Positions 7,202 through 16,742 of a DNA stretch of 27,327 bases are shown in pieces. The notes under the pieces were generated by a model. It did not search any database, was not told the DNA's origin, and saw nothing but the letters and a program-made list of their open reading frames with translations. Position 1 is the first letter of the stretch; each line of letters starts with the position of its first letter. The stretch is from Clostridia bacterium (lineage in GTDB: Bacteria > Bacillota > Clostridia > Christensenellales > UBA3700): contig CAAGRV010000017.1 of assembly GCA_900772745.1 (NCBI GenBank), positions 1 through 27,327 of the forward strand, given 5' to 3'. Both the position numbers and the translations under genes were made by a program.

Positions 7202-10200
7202 TTAATCTCCAACGGCTACGGTGTCGCTCACTCGGATATATCCACCAAATGGTGTACCTGCTGGAATGAGAGCAGCATCTTCATCGTGTCGTACGCTGTG
7301 TCCATCTTTCTTTTCAATCTTACCCAACATATCTCTTAGTCGGAAGGTAAATGGCCTTGCCAAATTAACTCCACCAACTGCACTAATTTTGCATACTTCC
7401 GTGTTGAGAATGTTGTTCTTCAAGTTGACTTTAGCTGTATCGTCAAAGATACTTGCATTGCCACTATTCTTGGTCAAAATCTTGTTGATGATTGCTTTTT
7501 GTTCGCCACTGAGATTGTTGACCATCAAATCGAACGGATAGCCTTCCGTATCAATATCAAGTAGAGCCGTCACATCAATATTGTCAGGCAACATTGTGCT
7601 CGTTATGAGTGCGCTTGTTTTGATATTGACGCCTATCATCATATATGACTTGTCTGTTTGGAACGTCGTTCCATTGAGGGCGTCTATTACCGCTTGTCTA
7701 TCTCCATAAATTGGAGAGAATAATAGCGTTTGTTTGTAAGTCACGGCAGTTTTGTCAATACCAAGCGACTCTGCTACACCCTTGCCCTCGTTTTCTTTGT
7801 TTTGCAAGATTGCGCCAATATTGCGGTCAGTCACTTCGATTTCTACATTTCCGCTCAATGGTGGAATAGGTGAAATTAGAGTTGCTTTTATTTGTTCCTC
7901 TTTCATCTCGTCAGCAGACGTAAATCCGCTTTGTCCCACAACGTTGACTGGCGTCCACAATGCGTGCAAGGTATATCGCAAGGCTTGCTCGGTTGGCTTG
8001 GTTGTTTCGCCTTCATAAATCTTGTTGACAGCAAGTCCGAATATGCTAGACATTGTGATTGTACCGCCCACTCTATTGCCGTCAATATCCGCTGTCGAAA
8101 GTGTGATGTCACTCTCACCTGATAGGGATTTGATTTTTTCTTTGAGCTGGTCAGATGCACTCTTGTTGAGTTCATCAATATCTAGGTTGGCGGTGCTGTC
8201 CACTGCTTGGACAAGTCCCGTAAATACGTTTATGTCGTCGGCTGTCATATCATTGATAGTAAATGTTGTGCAAGGCTTGGTTGCGTCGTTGGTCTTTGAC
8301 TTGTCGAAGTCTACCACGATTGATACCGCATTTGGCAACAACTGCTTGTATTTGTTGGTTTCCTCGACAGCAATCTTGGCAGTAAATACAATCTCCATGC
8401 TTGTTTCGGACAATACTTTGAGCGAAGTCATTACTGTTTCGTCAAGTCCTTTGCCCGCTCCGCCGATTGCTACTTGGGTGGAGAAAATTCTTCCAAGCTC
8501 GCCACCGCTCATGGCTGGTCTTAGCTGTCCTATTGTCTTCACGTCATACTCATCATTCATCTTTTTGCCGTCTATAATGTTGAGATAATTGCCACTGATA
8601 CTGCTGATTTGGTCATAGATTGTATCGTTGCTTACAAGTGGAGTGTTGAGATAATACTTGGTGTTGATTTCATCTACCACAGCGGTCATATCTGTTGACA
8701 AGTTGTTCGTCTTGTATTCTTCCGGTATGATATTGACTTTTTGGAGCACTTGTCTAAGCTGGCTGGCTGTTGGCTTGGTGGCGGTTGGGCTTGTGTAGAT
8801 TTGGTCAACGGCAATGTCGAACACTGTCTTGTCGAGTTGGACTCCGCCATTTGCAAAAGCTATATCCATATTGCCACCATTGACAAGGTCGCCCATCACT
8901 CCGCCAATTTGGGTATCCAATTTTTTACAAATATCCGCTTGGGTAAGTGGCTCTCCGCCAATCTTGCTGGCAATGCTGAAAAAGTTTGCCATTTGCTCTG
9001 CGTTCATTCCGTCTATGTCAAAGTTGCTGAACTCAACGTCTTCCCCAAGTTTGATATTGCGCATCATCTTGTCTGTGTCCACCGTAAGATTGAGATAAAT
9101 ATGCTTTGGCAACAATGTCGAATATTTTGCATTTTCGCCTGTGAGAACAATCTCTCCACTTATTTGCATTTTCATATCTTTTGGAGTGGTAAGTGTGCTG
9201 ACAATGCTTATTTTGTCCAAAATGCTGACAATTCCGTTGAGCTTTCCGCTAGATTGCAAGATAAATCCTAGCTCTTCTTGACTCATAATAGGTTTGAGCT
9301 CGCTGATATCTGTCTTGTCCGCTGCCATTCTTGGCACGTCGAAATTGTCTTGGAAGTTGTCCTTGATTGTCTTGATAGAATCAAGTAGCGCATTGCCGTC
9401 ACTTCCATTGAGCACGCCTTCGTTGATATAATATTTGCTTTCGATTTGTCCTACAAGGGCAAGCGCATTGGTTGCGGTGTTGGTTTCTCCACCCTCATAA
9501 GTGTTGACTTGTTGGAGCACACTTCTCATCTCGCTGGCAGTTGGTTTGGTAGTTTCGCCCGCATAAATCTTGTCGATTGCAATGTCGAACACTGTGGTAT
9601 CGAGTTTGATACCGCCATCTACAAAGACGATTTTCATATTGCCGTCGTTGATAAGCTCACTCATCACGCTTGCAATCTTGGTGTCCAAAGTCTTGCATAT
9701 CTCGGTTTGGTCGAGTGGCTGTCCACCCAACTTGCTGGCAATCTCGAAGAAGTTGGTCATTTGCTCTTGGCTCATTCCGTCTATATCAAAACTGGTGCAA
9801 ACAACGTCATCACCATTGATTTTTTGCATAAGTTTGACGGTATCTACGGTCAAGTTGAGATATATTTTCTTTGGCAAAAGTACAGAGTATTTTGCGTTTT
9901 CGCCAGTGAGAACTATGTCGCCCTCGACTTGCATTTTCATCTCGCTTGTGGTGATGATTGTACTGCGAATGGTAATGTTGTCGATGATACTAACAATGTC
10001 ATCGAGCTTTCCGCTAGATTGCAAGATAAAGCCTAACTCTTCTTGACTTATGGTAGGTTTGAGCTCGCCAATAGGCGTATTGTCCGCTGCCATTCTTGGC
10101 ACGTCGAAATCGTTTTGGAAATTGTCCTTGATAGCCTTGATAGAGTTCAACAGCGCATTGCCGTCACTGCCGTCAATCTTGCCCTCTTTGATATAATATT

Positions 10201-12310
10201 TGCTTTCGATTTGTCCCACAAGGGCAAGTGCGTTGTCGGCTTTGTTTGGAGTGCCTGCTGTATAAGTGTATGCACTGCGCAACATATCGTGAAGCTCTTC
10301 GTCGGTGACTACTGCCACATTGTCAGTTTTGAGCATATCAAGACCTGATACCACTTCAAAGATAGATGGCAAGAAACACTTGTCTGCGCCGAATACAATC
10401 TCTGCGCCAATCTTTTCGTTGATTGTGCCAAGGTTATCTTTGACAGTCTTTTCCAAAGTGTCAGTGAGCTCTTGGATATTGAATTGGGACATATTGATGC
10501 CAAGGTCAACGCCCAAAGTTGTGATATTTTTGAGTAGCTCTGTCGAGTCTTGCTCGTTGAGATTGTTGATTTTGATGCTTGTTTTGCCACTGCTACCGAG
10601 TGGTATTTGTGCTTTTATGAATATCTCTTTTGGCAAAACTTGGGATATGAGTTTGGCATACATAGCATTGACAGACTCGCCCTCGTCCAATCCAAGCATT
10701 TTGGTGACGTCGAACGACAACACCACGCCCAGCATTTCGCTCGCCTGGTCATAACTCATCGTAAGAATGGTGATAGGCGGAGGATTTTTGGCAATCTCTG
10801 TGCCGTCTGGTTGGACGGAGATAATTGGTTTTTTGAGCTGGGTATTGAGAAGTCCCGCCAAAGCCATATAAGTCATATTGACTTTGTGTGCGTCCTTGAC
10901 ATAAGCCGTGCTGTCATAGCCAAGCGTCGCAAGGTTTATTCTGCTCAGCATAGCTTCATCTTGCATCATATTGCTTACTTGTTGGAAAACATTGTCAGGC
11001 TTGATGATAGGATTGCCGTCCGCTCCCTTGTTGTCGAAAGCGTATTTGGTAGCGAACTCGCCAATGAACGTATTCAACGCCTCGGTGCGGAGCTCTTGGG
11101 TATATCCGTTTACTCCCACGCTCTCTGCGGTAGGAAGTTTGATATCTCTTATCATCGCCAAGAATTGCGCCTCGCCAAGTGATATGTTAAGCACGTTCAT
11201 AAGTCCAGTCACAGGTTTGATATTGCAACCCGATTGAACAAAGCTGATTGGAAGTTTTTCTTCAATTTTGCTTATCACGTTGCGCACGGTTGCGTTGACT
11301 GTTTGCATAATTGAAGTTTCTGCACCCGAAATCTTGTCGATAGCACCCGCAACTTTGGTCATAAGATCTTTGTCAATTTGGTTGAGGATAATACCCGCAT
11401 TGGCATTGTCGCTGTTTGGATATACTCTCATTCCTGCGAATATTTGCTTTGGCAAAAGATTGAACACAAAGTCAGGCACAGGGCTTTGTCCGACTAGGCT
11501 CTTGACAAGCTCTCTTGTGCTAAGTTTCAACACGAGCGACATTGCCACGTCTTCGAGCTTTGCACCTGATGGGCTGTCGATGGTCACTTGGCAAATGTCG
11601 ATATATTTCATATATTTTGCATATTGCTCTATGGCGTTGGATTGGTTGCCTCCCTCGCTAGGAGCAGAATTTTCGCCCTCGCTTGGAGTAGTATTTTCCG
11701 CAACGGTCGCCACAGTGTTTTGTCCACTTGTCGCATATTTGTTGGCAAAATATGTAAATGCCTCGTCAAGTATAGCGGCGAACTGCTTGTCGGTGATTTC
11801 CATAATGTTGTCTTCGCCTTTGTAGTTGGCAAGTGGCGAAAAATCAAAATTTATCTTTTCGAGCAAGCCGTCGAGCGCTGAGTTGCCAGTCGAAGTTGGT
11901 GGCTCGGAAGAGCCGTTGGACTCATCATTGTTTGACTTTTTGCCTACAGTCGAATCCAAAATATCCGCAACGGTCAACTGCGTGTCAGCTTGCATATAAG
12001 TTTTTGCTTTGAATTCGGTATAAAAACTATCTAAGTCAGTCTGCGAGTATGGATTGGTCACAATCTTTTTCTCGTCCGCCTTGTACAATCCGCCTATTAC
12101 TTTGAGCGCATCTCCAAATGTAAGTCCTACTTGTGGCTCGGCATACTTACCCCACGCCCAATAACCGCCACCGACTATTGCGCCACAAAATACAACTAGC
12201 AAAACTAAACATGTTATCAAACAATTTAGACAACCGTGTCCTTTTTTCTTTTTATTCTTTTTCTTTGGAGAATCGTCATCAAGAATATCATATCTATCTT
12301 TTTTCGACAT
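7202..12310 (-). CDS. Giant membrane-anchored protein with about six ~255-residue repeats
   Basis: This 1702-residue protein is not assignable to a family I recognise. A basic N-terminus (KKKNKKKK, 17-24) precedes one hydrophobic helix (about 29-50), predicting N-in/C-out topology with about 1650 residues outside. Residues 125-230 include Ser/Thr/Glu/Pro-rich linkers. The rest is modular: LLPK-I-like landmarks occur at residues 285, 558, 811, 1066, 1324 and 1573, about 250-273 apart, and IF/VF-hydrophobic landmarks ending in DKIY-type segments at about 369, 649, 907, 1163, 1423 and 1653. Several repeats also share a SQEELGFIL-like helix. Units at 693-936 and 948-1193 are close copies. There is no LPXTG, dockerin or choline-binding signal. 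ATG 12310 follows GGGGGTGG, with a promoter at 12335-12363. A structural or envelope-spanning role is possible; a lipid-groove fold is speculation. Confidence 0.8.
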   Translation of the reverse strand: MSKKDRYDILDDDSPKKKNKKKKGHGCLNCLITCLVLLVVFCGAIVGGGYWAWGKYAEPQVGLTFGDALKVIGGLYKADEKKIVTNPYSQTDLDSFYTEFKAKTYMQADTQLTVADILDSTVGKKSNNDESNGSSEPPTSTGNSALDGLLEKINFDFSPLANYKGEDNIMEITDKQFAAILDEAFTYFANKYATSGQNTVATVAENTTPSEGENSAPSEGGNQSNAIEQYAKYMKYIDICQVTIDSPSGAKLEDVAMSLVLKLSTRELVKSLVGQSPVPDFVFNLLPKQIFAGMRVYPNSDNANAGIILNQIDKDLMTKVAGAIDKISGAETSIMQTVNATVRNVISKIEEKLPISFVQSGCNIKPVTGLMNVLNISLGEAQFLAMIRDIKLPTAESVGVNGYTQELRTEALNTFIGEFATKYAFDNKGADGNPIIKPDNVFQQVSNMMQDEAMLSRINLATLGYDSTAYVKDAHKVNMTYMALAGLLNTQLKKPIISVQPDGTEIAKNPPPITILTMSYDQASEMLGVVLSFDVTKMLGLDEGESVNAMYAKLISQVLPKEIFIKAQIPLGSSGKTSIKINNLNEQDSTELLKNITTLGVDLGINMSQFNIQELTDTLEKTVKDNLGTINEKIGAEIVFGADKCFLPSIFEVVSGLDMLKTDNVAVVTDEELHDMLRSAYTYTAGTPNKADNALALVGQIESKYYIKEGKIDGSDGNALLNSIKAIKDNFQNDFDVPRMAADNTPIGELKPTISQEELGFILQSSGKLDDIVSIIDNITIRSTIITTSEMKMQVEGDIVLTGENAKYSVLLPKKIYLNLTVDTVKLMQKINGDDVVCTSFDIDGMSQEQMTNFFEIASKLGGQPLDQTEICKTLDTKIASVMSELINDGNMKIVFVDGGIKLDTTVFDIAIDKIYAGETTKPTASEMRSVLQQVNTYEGGETNTATNALALVGQIESKYYINEGVLNGSDGNALLDSIKTIKDNFQDNFDVPRMAADKTDISELKPIMSQEELGFILQSSGKLNGIVSILDKISIVSTLTTPKDMKMQISGEIVLTGENAKYSTLLPKHIYLNLTVDTDKMMRNIKLGEDVEFSNFDIDGMNAEQMANFFSIASKIGGEPLTQADICKKLDTQIGGVMGDLVNGGNMDIAFANGGVQLDKTVFDIAVDQIYTSPTATKPTASQLRQVLQKVNIIPEEYKTNNLSTDMTAVVDEINTKYYLNTPLVSNDTIYDQISSISGNYLNIIDGKKMNDEYDVKTIGQLRPAMSGGELGRIFSTQVAIGGAGKGLDETVMTSLKVLSETSMEIVFTAKIAVEETNKYKQLLPNAVSIVVDFDKSKTNDATKPCTTFTINDMTADDINVFTGLVQAVDSTANLDIDELNKSASDQLKEKIKSLSGESDITLSTADIDGNRVGGTITMSSIFGLAVNKIYEGETTKPTEQALRYTLHALWTPVNVVGQSGFTSADEMKEEQIKATLISPIPPLSGNVEIEVTDRNIGAILQNKENEGKGVAESLGIDKTAVTYKQTLLFSPIYGDRQAVIDALNGTTFQTDKSYMMIGVNIKTSALITSTMLPDNIDVTALLDIDTEGYPFDLMVNNLSGEQKAIINKILTKNSGNASIFDDTAKVNLKNNILNTEVCKISAVGGVNLARPFTFRLRDMLGKIEKKDGHSVRHDEDAALIPAGTPFGGYIRVSDTVAVGD
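8732..9469 (-). repeat. Second close copy of the internal repeat in the giant gene
   Basis: This segment encodes residues 948-1193 and repeats the sequence at 9503-10234 with a 765-bp offset. Long blocks match at DNA level, for example GCTTTCCGCTAGATTGCAAG at 9241 and again at 10006. By eye about two thirds of the residues are identical to the other copy. Confidence 0.85.
9503..10234 (-). repeat. First close copy of the internal repeat in the giant gene
   Basis: This segment encodes residues 693-936, starting at NALALVGQIESKYYI and ending at VLQQVN, and matches the copy at 8732-9469. The other repeat units in the gene keep only landmark motifs, so these two arose from a more recent tandem duplication. 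Confidence 0.85.
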
Positions 12311-12334
12311 AATCCACCCCCTACTGATACTATT

Positions 12335-12363
12335 ATTATAACATTAAAATTTTTCTATTACAA
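12335..12363 (-). promoter_or_regulatory. Promoter of the giant repeat protein gene
   Basis: Minus-strand -10 TATAAT (12340-12335) lies 17 bp from a weak -35 TTGTAA (12363-12358). The start would be near 12328, a short distance before the GGGGGTGG ribosome binding site and the ATG at 12310. Confidence 0.55.
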
Positions 12364-12660
12364 TATAACATTTACAATTTTACATTCTACCAGCAAAAAA
12401 TTTTGCACATTTTTACACTATTCGTGCATTTTTTGCACATTTTTTGAACTTTTTGCCAGTTTTACCTTCCCCCAATTTTTGCCAAAACGCTTGGTCTATA
12501 TATAGTACATTTAAGAAACTCTTTTTATTGGCAATCATTCGTTTATATATCCTTTTGCCCGCTCTTCTATCATTTTCCTTGCTTTCTTGGAAGAAAAAAG
12601 TGCAAAAACTCGATACATATCGACATTTTTGCACCAAAACAATTCTTTTGCCAACCAACA
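12364..12660. other. Gene-free A+T-rich spacer with TTTTGCACA repeats and a hairpin
   Basis: No credible gene is seen between the giant gene and the carB terminator. The block TTTTGCACATTTTT occurs at 12401 and 12431. A composite hairpin lies at 12600-12634: GTGCAAAAA/TTTTTGCAC (9 bp) outside, TCGAT/ATCGA (5 bp) inside, with a small internal loop and an ACAT apical loop. The hairpin's 3' arm repeats the TTTTTGCAC word. It is flanked by A-runs and T-runs but has no clear terminator geometry. Confidence 0.45.
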
Positions 12661-12689
12661 AAAATAGACCTCCTGTCGGAAGTCTATTT
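12661..12689 (-). terminator. Intrinsic terminator after carB-dapF
   Basis: A 12-bp stem with one G-U pair (12678-12689 with 12662-12673) and a 4-nt loop lies a few bases past the carB-dapF stop. The minus-strand tail is TTTTTG, a short but usable T-tract. Confidence 0.75.
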
Positions 12690-12695
12690 GTTTGA

Positions 12696-15600
12696 TTAGA
12701 ATTGGATTTCGCCTGAGAATACGATAGCCGAAGTGCCTTTGAGGATAACTCCATCATCGGTATATCTTACCACCATATCACCGCCACGTTGTTTGACGTC
12801 TATGTCTACATCTTTCTTCAAGTAGCCGTTGAGCACTGCGCTCACCACTGCCGCACAAGAACCGCTGCCGCTTGCGAACGTTTCGCCACAACCTTTGCTC
12901 CAAGTGCGAATTTTGATTGTGTGGTCGTCCATAACCTTGGCAAACTCTACGTTGCTGCGCTCTGGGAAAATGCTGTCATATTCGATTTGTGCGCCAAGCT
13001 CAGAAATATCTGCATTCTCTAGGTGGTCAGTGAACAAAACTGTATGAGGCTCGCCCATTGATACGATATTGAAGATATATTCTTTGCCCATCACTGCGTG
13101 TGGCACGCCGATTGCGTTTTTGCCAGCTATCTTGACAGGGATTTGGCTAGGTTTGAGAATTGGCATACCCATATTTACATTGAGATATGTAGCCACTCCG
13201 TCTTGGGTCTTGATAGTAATATCTTTGACGCCTGTTGGAGTTTCGATAGTGATATCGTACTTGTTGACAAGGTGGTTGTCGTACAAATATTTAGCCACAC
13301 CGAACAAGCCGTTTCCGCACGCTTTTCCCTTAGAGCCGTCGCAATTATATATGCTCATCTTTGCGTCTGCTATATCGGATTTTTCGATGATAATAATGCC
13401 CTCTGCGCCCACTCCAAAGTGTCTATCAGACATTCTGACTGCTACGCCCTCTGGGTTGTCGATAGTGTTGCCGTCCATACAATCGAAGAAAATTCTGTCA
13501 TTGCCTGCGCTGTGCATTTTGATGAACTTGTGAGTTTGCTTAGATTTGCGTAGTCTGTTGATGTCAACGAGCTCGGTATTGAATTCGCTATATCTACTCA
13601 TCAAGCAGTTGGCAACTGCGTTGGCTGTGTCGATAGAAGTAAGACAAGGAATTGATCTCTCTACCGCTTTTCTTCTTATCTTCACGCTGTCACGAGTAGG
13701 GAGCTTGCCTTTGGAAGAAGTGGAGATGATATAGTCAATCTTTCCACTTTCGATAAGCGTCAAGTTGTTGTGTTCGAGATTTTGGTGGATTTTGTCCACG
13801 GTGATACATTCGAGTCCTCTATCTCTGAGCACTCTTGCCGTACCCTTGGTAGCGTACAAAGTATATCCAAGGTCTTCGAACTTTTGGGCAATCTCGCCGA
13901 TTTCGCTCTTGTCTTGGTCACGCACGGTAATGAATATACCGCCCTTTTTCTTCATCTTATATCCAGCCGCAACAAGTCCCTTGAACAAAGCCTCTTCCAA
14001 TGTGCTTGCAAGACCAAGTACTTCACCTGTGGACTTCATTTCTGGTCCGAGTTGGGTATCTACGTTGACAAGTTTTGCGAATGAGAATACCGGAACTTTG
14101 ACTGCAACATAGTTGGACTTTGGATATAGTCCTGTGCCATATCCCATATCTGCAAGCTTTTCGCCCAAAATACATCTTGTAGCAAGGTCAACCATTGGCA
14201 CGCCTGTTACTTTGCTGATATAAGGAATTGTACGAGAGCTACGTGGATTTACTTCGATTACGTAAAGCTCTTCGTCATAAATCAAATATTGGATATTTAC
14301 CAAACCGATTGTGTGCAAGTTGATAGCAAGTTGTTTAGAACATTCTACAATGCGGTCGAGCATTTCGTCGCTTAGATTCCAAGATGGATAAACGGCGATT
14401 GAGTCACCCGAGTGAACGCCCGTTCTTTCGATATGTTGCATAACGCCTGGTATCAAGATTTCTTTGCCGTCACAAATTGCGTCGATTTCGATTTCTCTAC
14501 CCATCAAATACTTGTCGATAAGCACTGGATTCTCAATCTTTTGGGACAAAATTACGTCCATATATTCGATGACGTCGGCATCGGAGTGGCATACGCACAT
14601 ATTTTGACCGCCAAGCACGTAAGATGGTCTGAGAAGTGTTGGATAGCCAATCTTGTTGGCAACTTCCAAAGCCTCCTCTTTGGTCATAATTGTATAGCCT
14701 TCTGGGCGTTTGATATTGAGTCTTTCGAGCAACTCGTCGAATAGCTCTCTGTCCTCTGCCATATCAATATATTCGGCTTGAGTTCCAAGGATACGAATAT
14801 TCTTTTGGCGGAACAACTTGGTGAGCTTGATAGCTGTCTGACCACCGAACGCAACTACTACGCCGTAAGGTTGTTCGGTGTGTATGATATTCATAACGTC
14901 TTCGTTGGTAAGTGGCTCGAAGTAAAGTCTGTCCGCTGTGTCAAAGTCAGTAGATACCGTCTCTGGGTTGTTGTTGACGATGACTACTTCATAACCCTTT
15001 CTCTTCAATGCCCATACACAATGCACGGACGCATAGTCGAATTCTACACCTTGACCAATACGGATAGGACCTGAACCGAATACAATAACTTTCTTTTTAC
15101 CGCTGTTGTGGCTGTCGATAAATTCTCTTGCCTCGTTTTCGCTGTCATAGGTCGAATAGAAGTAAGGAGTTTGTGCCGAAAATTCTGCCGCACAAGTATC
15201 AACCATTTTGTAAGACGCATAGATAGGCTTTTTGACTTTTTCACCGCTGATTTCTTCGATTGAGCTGTCTAGGAATCCCATATTCTTTGCTTGAAGATAT
15301 GTTTCTTGGCTGACATTGCCCTTGGCAAGTGTCTTTTCCATTTCGATAAGGTTGACAAGCTTGTTCAAGAACCATCTGTCGATACGAGTCTTGGTATGGA
15401 TTTCGTTGACTGTTACGCCACGGCGAAGAAGTTCATAGATTACGAAAAGTCTTTCGTCGTCGCAAGTCATCATCTTGTCTTCAAGCTCCATATCGTCCAT
15501 TTTGGCAATCTTCTTGTTGTACAAGGTGGTCATAGAGATTTCTGCGCCACGCACTGCTTTCATAATAGCTTGCTCGAAACTTGTGCCAATGGACATTACT

Positions 15601-16742
15601 TCGCCAGTCGCTTTCATTTGAGTGCCAAGCTTTCTGCTCGCATAGAAGAATTTGTCGAATGGCCACTTAGGGAATTTGACAACGATATAGTCGATGCTTG
15701 GCTCGTTGCAAGCATAAGTGCAACCTGTGACTGCATTCTTGATTTCGTCAAGCGTATAGCCGATTGCAATCTTGGTAGCAACCTTGGCGATTGGATAACC
15801 TGTCGCTTTGCTCGCAAGTGCCGAACTACGGCTAACTCTTGGGTTTACTTCGATAACTGCATATTCAAAGCTGTCTGGGTGCAAAGCGAATTGAACGTTG
15901 CAACCGCCCTCAACTTCAAGTGCATTTACGATTTTGAGAGCCGAGCTTCTGAGCATTTGGAATTCGGCATTGGCAAGTGTAACTGTTGGAGCAACTACGA
16001 TACTGTCGCCTGTATGTACGCCGACTGGGTCAAGGTTCTCCATGCTACAAACGGTAATACAATTTCCCTTACTGTCACGGATAACTTCGAACTCGATTTC
16101 TTTCCAACCGCTGATACATTTTTCTACAAGGATTTGGTGGATTGGGCTAAGTCTTAGTCCGTTCTCTGCAATATCCTCGAATTCTTCTTGGTTGTGAGCA
16201 ATACCGCCACCAGTACCGCCCAATGTAAATGCTGGACGAATGATAACTGGATAGCCGATTTCGCTTGCCACTCTAATTCCGTCTTCCATTGTGTTGACAA
16301 CTTCCGATGGGATAACAGGCTCGTTGATTTCCGCCAAAGTGTCCTTGAAACTTTGTCTATCTTCTGCCTTGTCGATAGTCTCTGGGTCAGCACCCAAAAG
16401 CTTGACTCCCATTTTGTCAAGGAAACCTTCCTTGGCAAGTTGCATGCTGAGAGTAAGACCTGTCTGTCCGCCAAGTGTTGAAAGCAAGCTGTCAGGACGC
16501 TCTTTTTCGATAATTCTTTTGATAGTTGGCAATGTGAGTGGCTCGATATAAATTCTGTCTGCCACAGCATTGTCTGTCATTATTGTCGCAGGGTTGGAGT
16601 TGACCAAAACAACTTCTAGATTGTCTTCTTTGAGCGCTCTGCACGCTTGTGTTCCTGCATAGTCAAATTCGGCTGCTTGTCCAATGATGATAGGACCTGA
16701 GCCAATAACCATAACTTTGTGTAAATCTTTGTTGAGTGGCAT
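12696..16742 (-). CDS. carB: Carbamoyl-phosphate synthase large subunit fused to a DapF-like domain
   Basis: Residues 1-1069 are a full-length CarB: two synthetase halves each beginning with GSGPI-IGQ (about 15 and 560), two ATP-grasp domains, and a C-terminal MGS-like allosteric domain. From about 1070 the frame continues without a stop into a 279-residue diaminopimelate epimerase (DapF) domain, starting HKFIKMHSAGND and ending VFSGEIQF. The first catalytic Cys is present (ACGNG, Cys1142), but the second is Ser (GETFASGSG, Ser1291). The usual substrate residues also differ: MGNPH is MGEPH and the Glu-Arg of WERG is Ser-Lys. CarB function is secure; epimerase activity is doubtful. The ATG overlaps the carA stop by one base (TAATG) with AAGGAG upstream. 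No frameshift or internal start with a ribosome binding site was seen at the junction. Confidence 0.92.
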   Translation of the reverse strand: MPLNKDLHKVMVIGSGPIIIGQAAEFDYAGTQACRALKEDNLEVVLVNSNPATIMTDNAVADRIYIEPLTLPTIKRIIEKERPDSLLSTLGGQTGLTLSMQLAKEGFLDKMGVKLLGADPETIDKAEDRQSFKDTLAEINEPVIPSEVVNTMEDGIRVASEIGYPVIIRPAFTLGGTGGGIAHNQEEFEDIAENGLRLSPIHQILVEKCISGWKEIEFEVIRDSKGNCITVCSMENLDPVGVHTGDSIVVAPTVTLANAEFQMLRSSALKIVNALEVEGGCNVQFALHPDSFEYAVIEVNPRVSRSSALASKATGYPIAKVATKIAIGYTLDEIKNAVTGCTYACNEPSIDYIVVKFPKWPFDKFFYASRKLGTQMKATGEVMSIGTSFEQAIMKAVRGAEISMTTLYNKKIAKMDDMELEDKMMTCDDERLFVIYELLRRGVTVNEIHTKTRIDRWFLNKLVNLIEMEKTLAKGNVSQETYLQAKNMGFLDSSIEEISGEKVKKPIYASYKMVDTCAAEFSAQTPYFYSTYDSENEAREFIDSHNSGKKKVIVFGSGPIRIGQGVEFDYASVHCVWALKRKGYEVVIVNNNPETVSTDFDTADRLYFEPLTNEDVMNIIHTEQPYGVVVAFGGQTAIKLTKLFRQKNIRILGTQAEYIDMAEDRELFDELLERLNIKRPEGYTIMTKEEALEVANKIGYPTLLRPSYVLGGQNMCVCHSDADVIEYMDVILSQKIENPVLIDKYLMGREIEIDAICDGKEILIPGVMQHIERTGVHSGDSIAVYPSWNLSDEMLDRIVECSKQLAINLHTIGLVNIQYLIYDEELYVIEVNPRSSRTIPYISKVTGVPMVDLATRCILGEKLADMGYGTGLYPKSNYVAVKVPVFSFAKLVNVDTQLGPEMKSTGEVLGLASTLEEALFKGLVAAGYKMKKKGGIFITVRDQDKSEIGEIAQKFEDLGYTLYATKGTARVLRDRGLECITVDKIHQNLEHNNLTLIESGKIDYIISTSSKGKLPTRDSVKIRRKAVERSIPCLTSIDTANAVANCLMSRYSEFNTELVDINRLRKSKQTHKFIKMHSAGNDRIFFDCMDGNTIDNPEGVAVRMSDRHFGVGAEGIIIIEKSDIADAKMSIYNCDGSKGKACGNGLFGVAKYLYDNHLVNKYDITIETPTGVKDITIKTQDGVATYLNVNMGMPILKPSQIPVKIAGKNAIGVPHAVMGKEYIFNIVSMGEPHTVLFTDHLENADISELGAQIEYDSIFPERSNVEFAKVMDDHTIKIRTWSKGCGETFASGSGSCAAVVSAVLNGYLKKDVDIDVKQRGGDMVVRYTDDGVILKGTSAIVFSGEIQF

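Noticed and set aside
12600..12634. CRISPR-like or attachment-site repeat
   Set aside because: Only one hairpin and two short direct words; no regular spacers or integrase.
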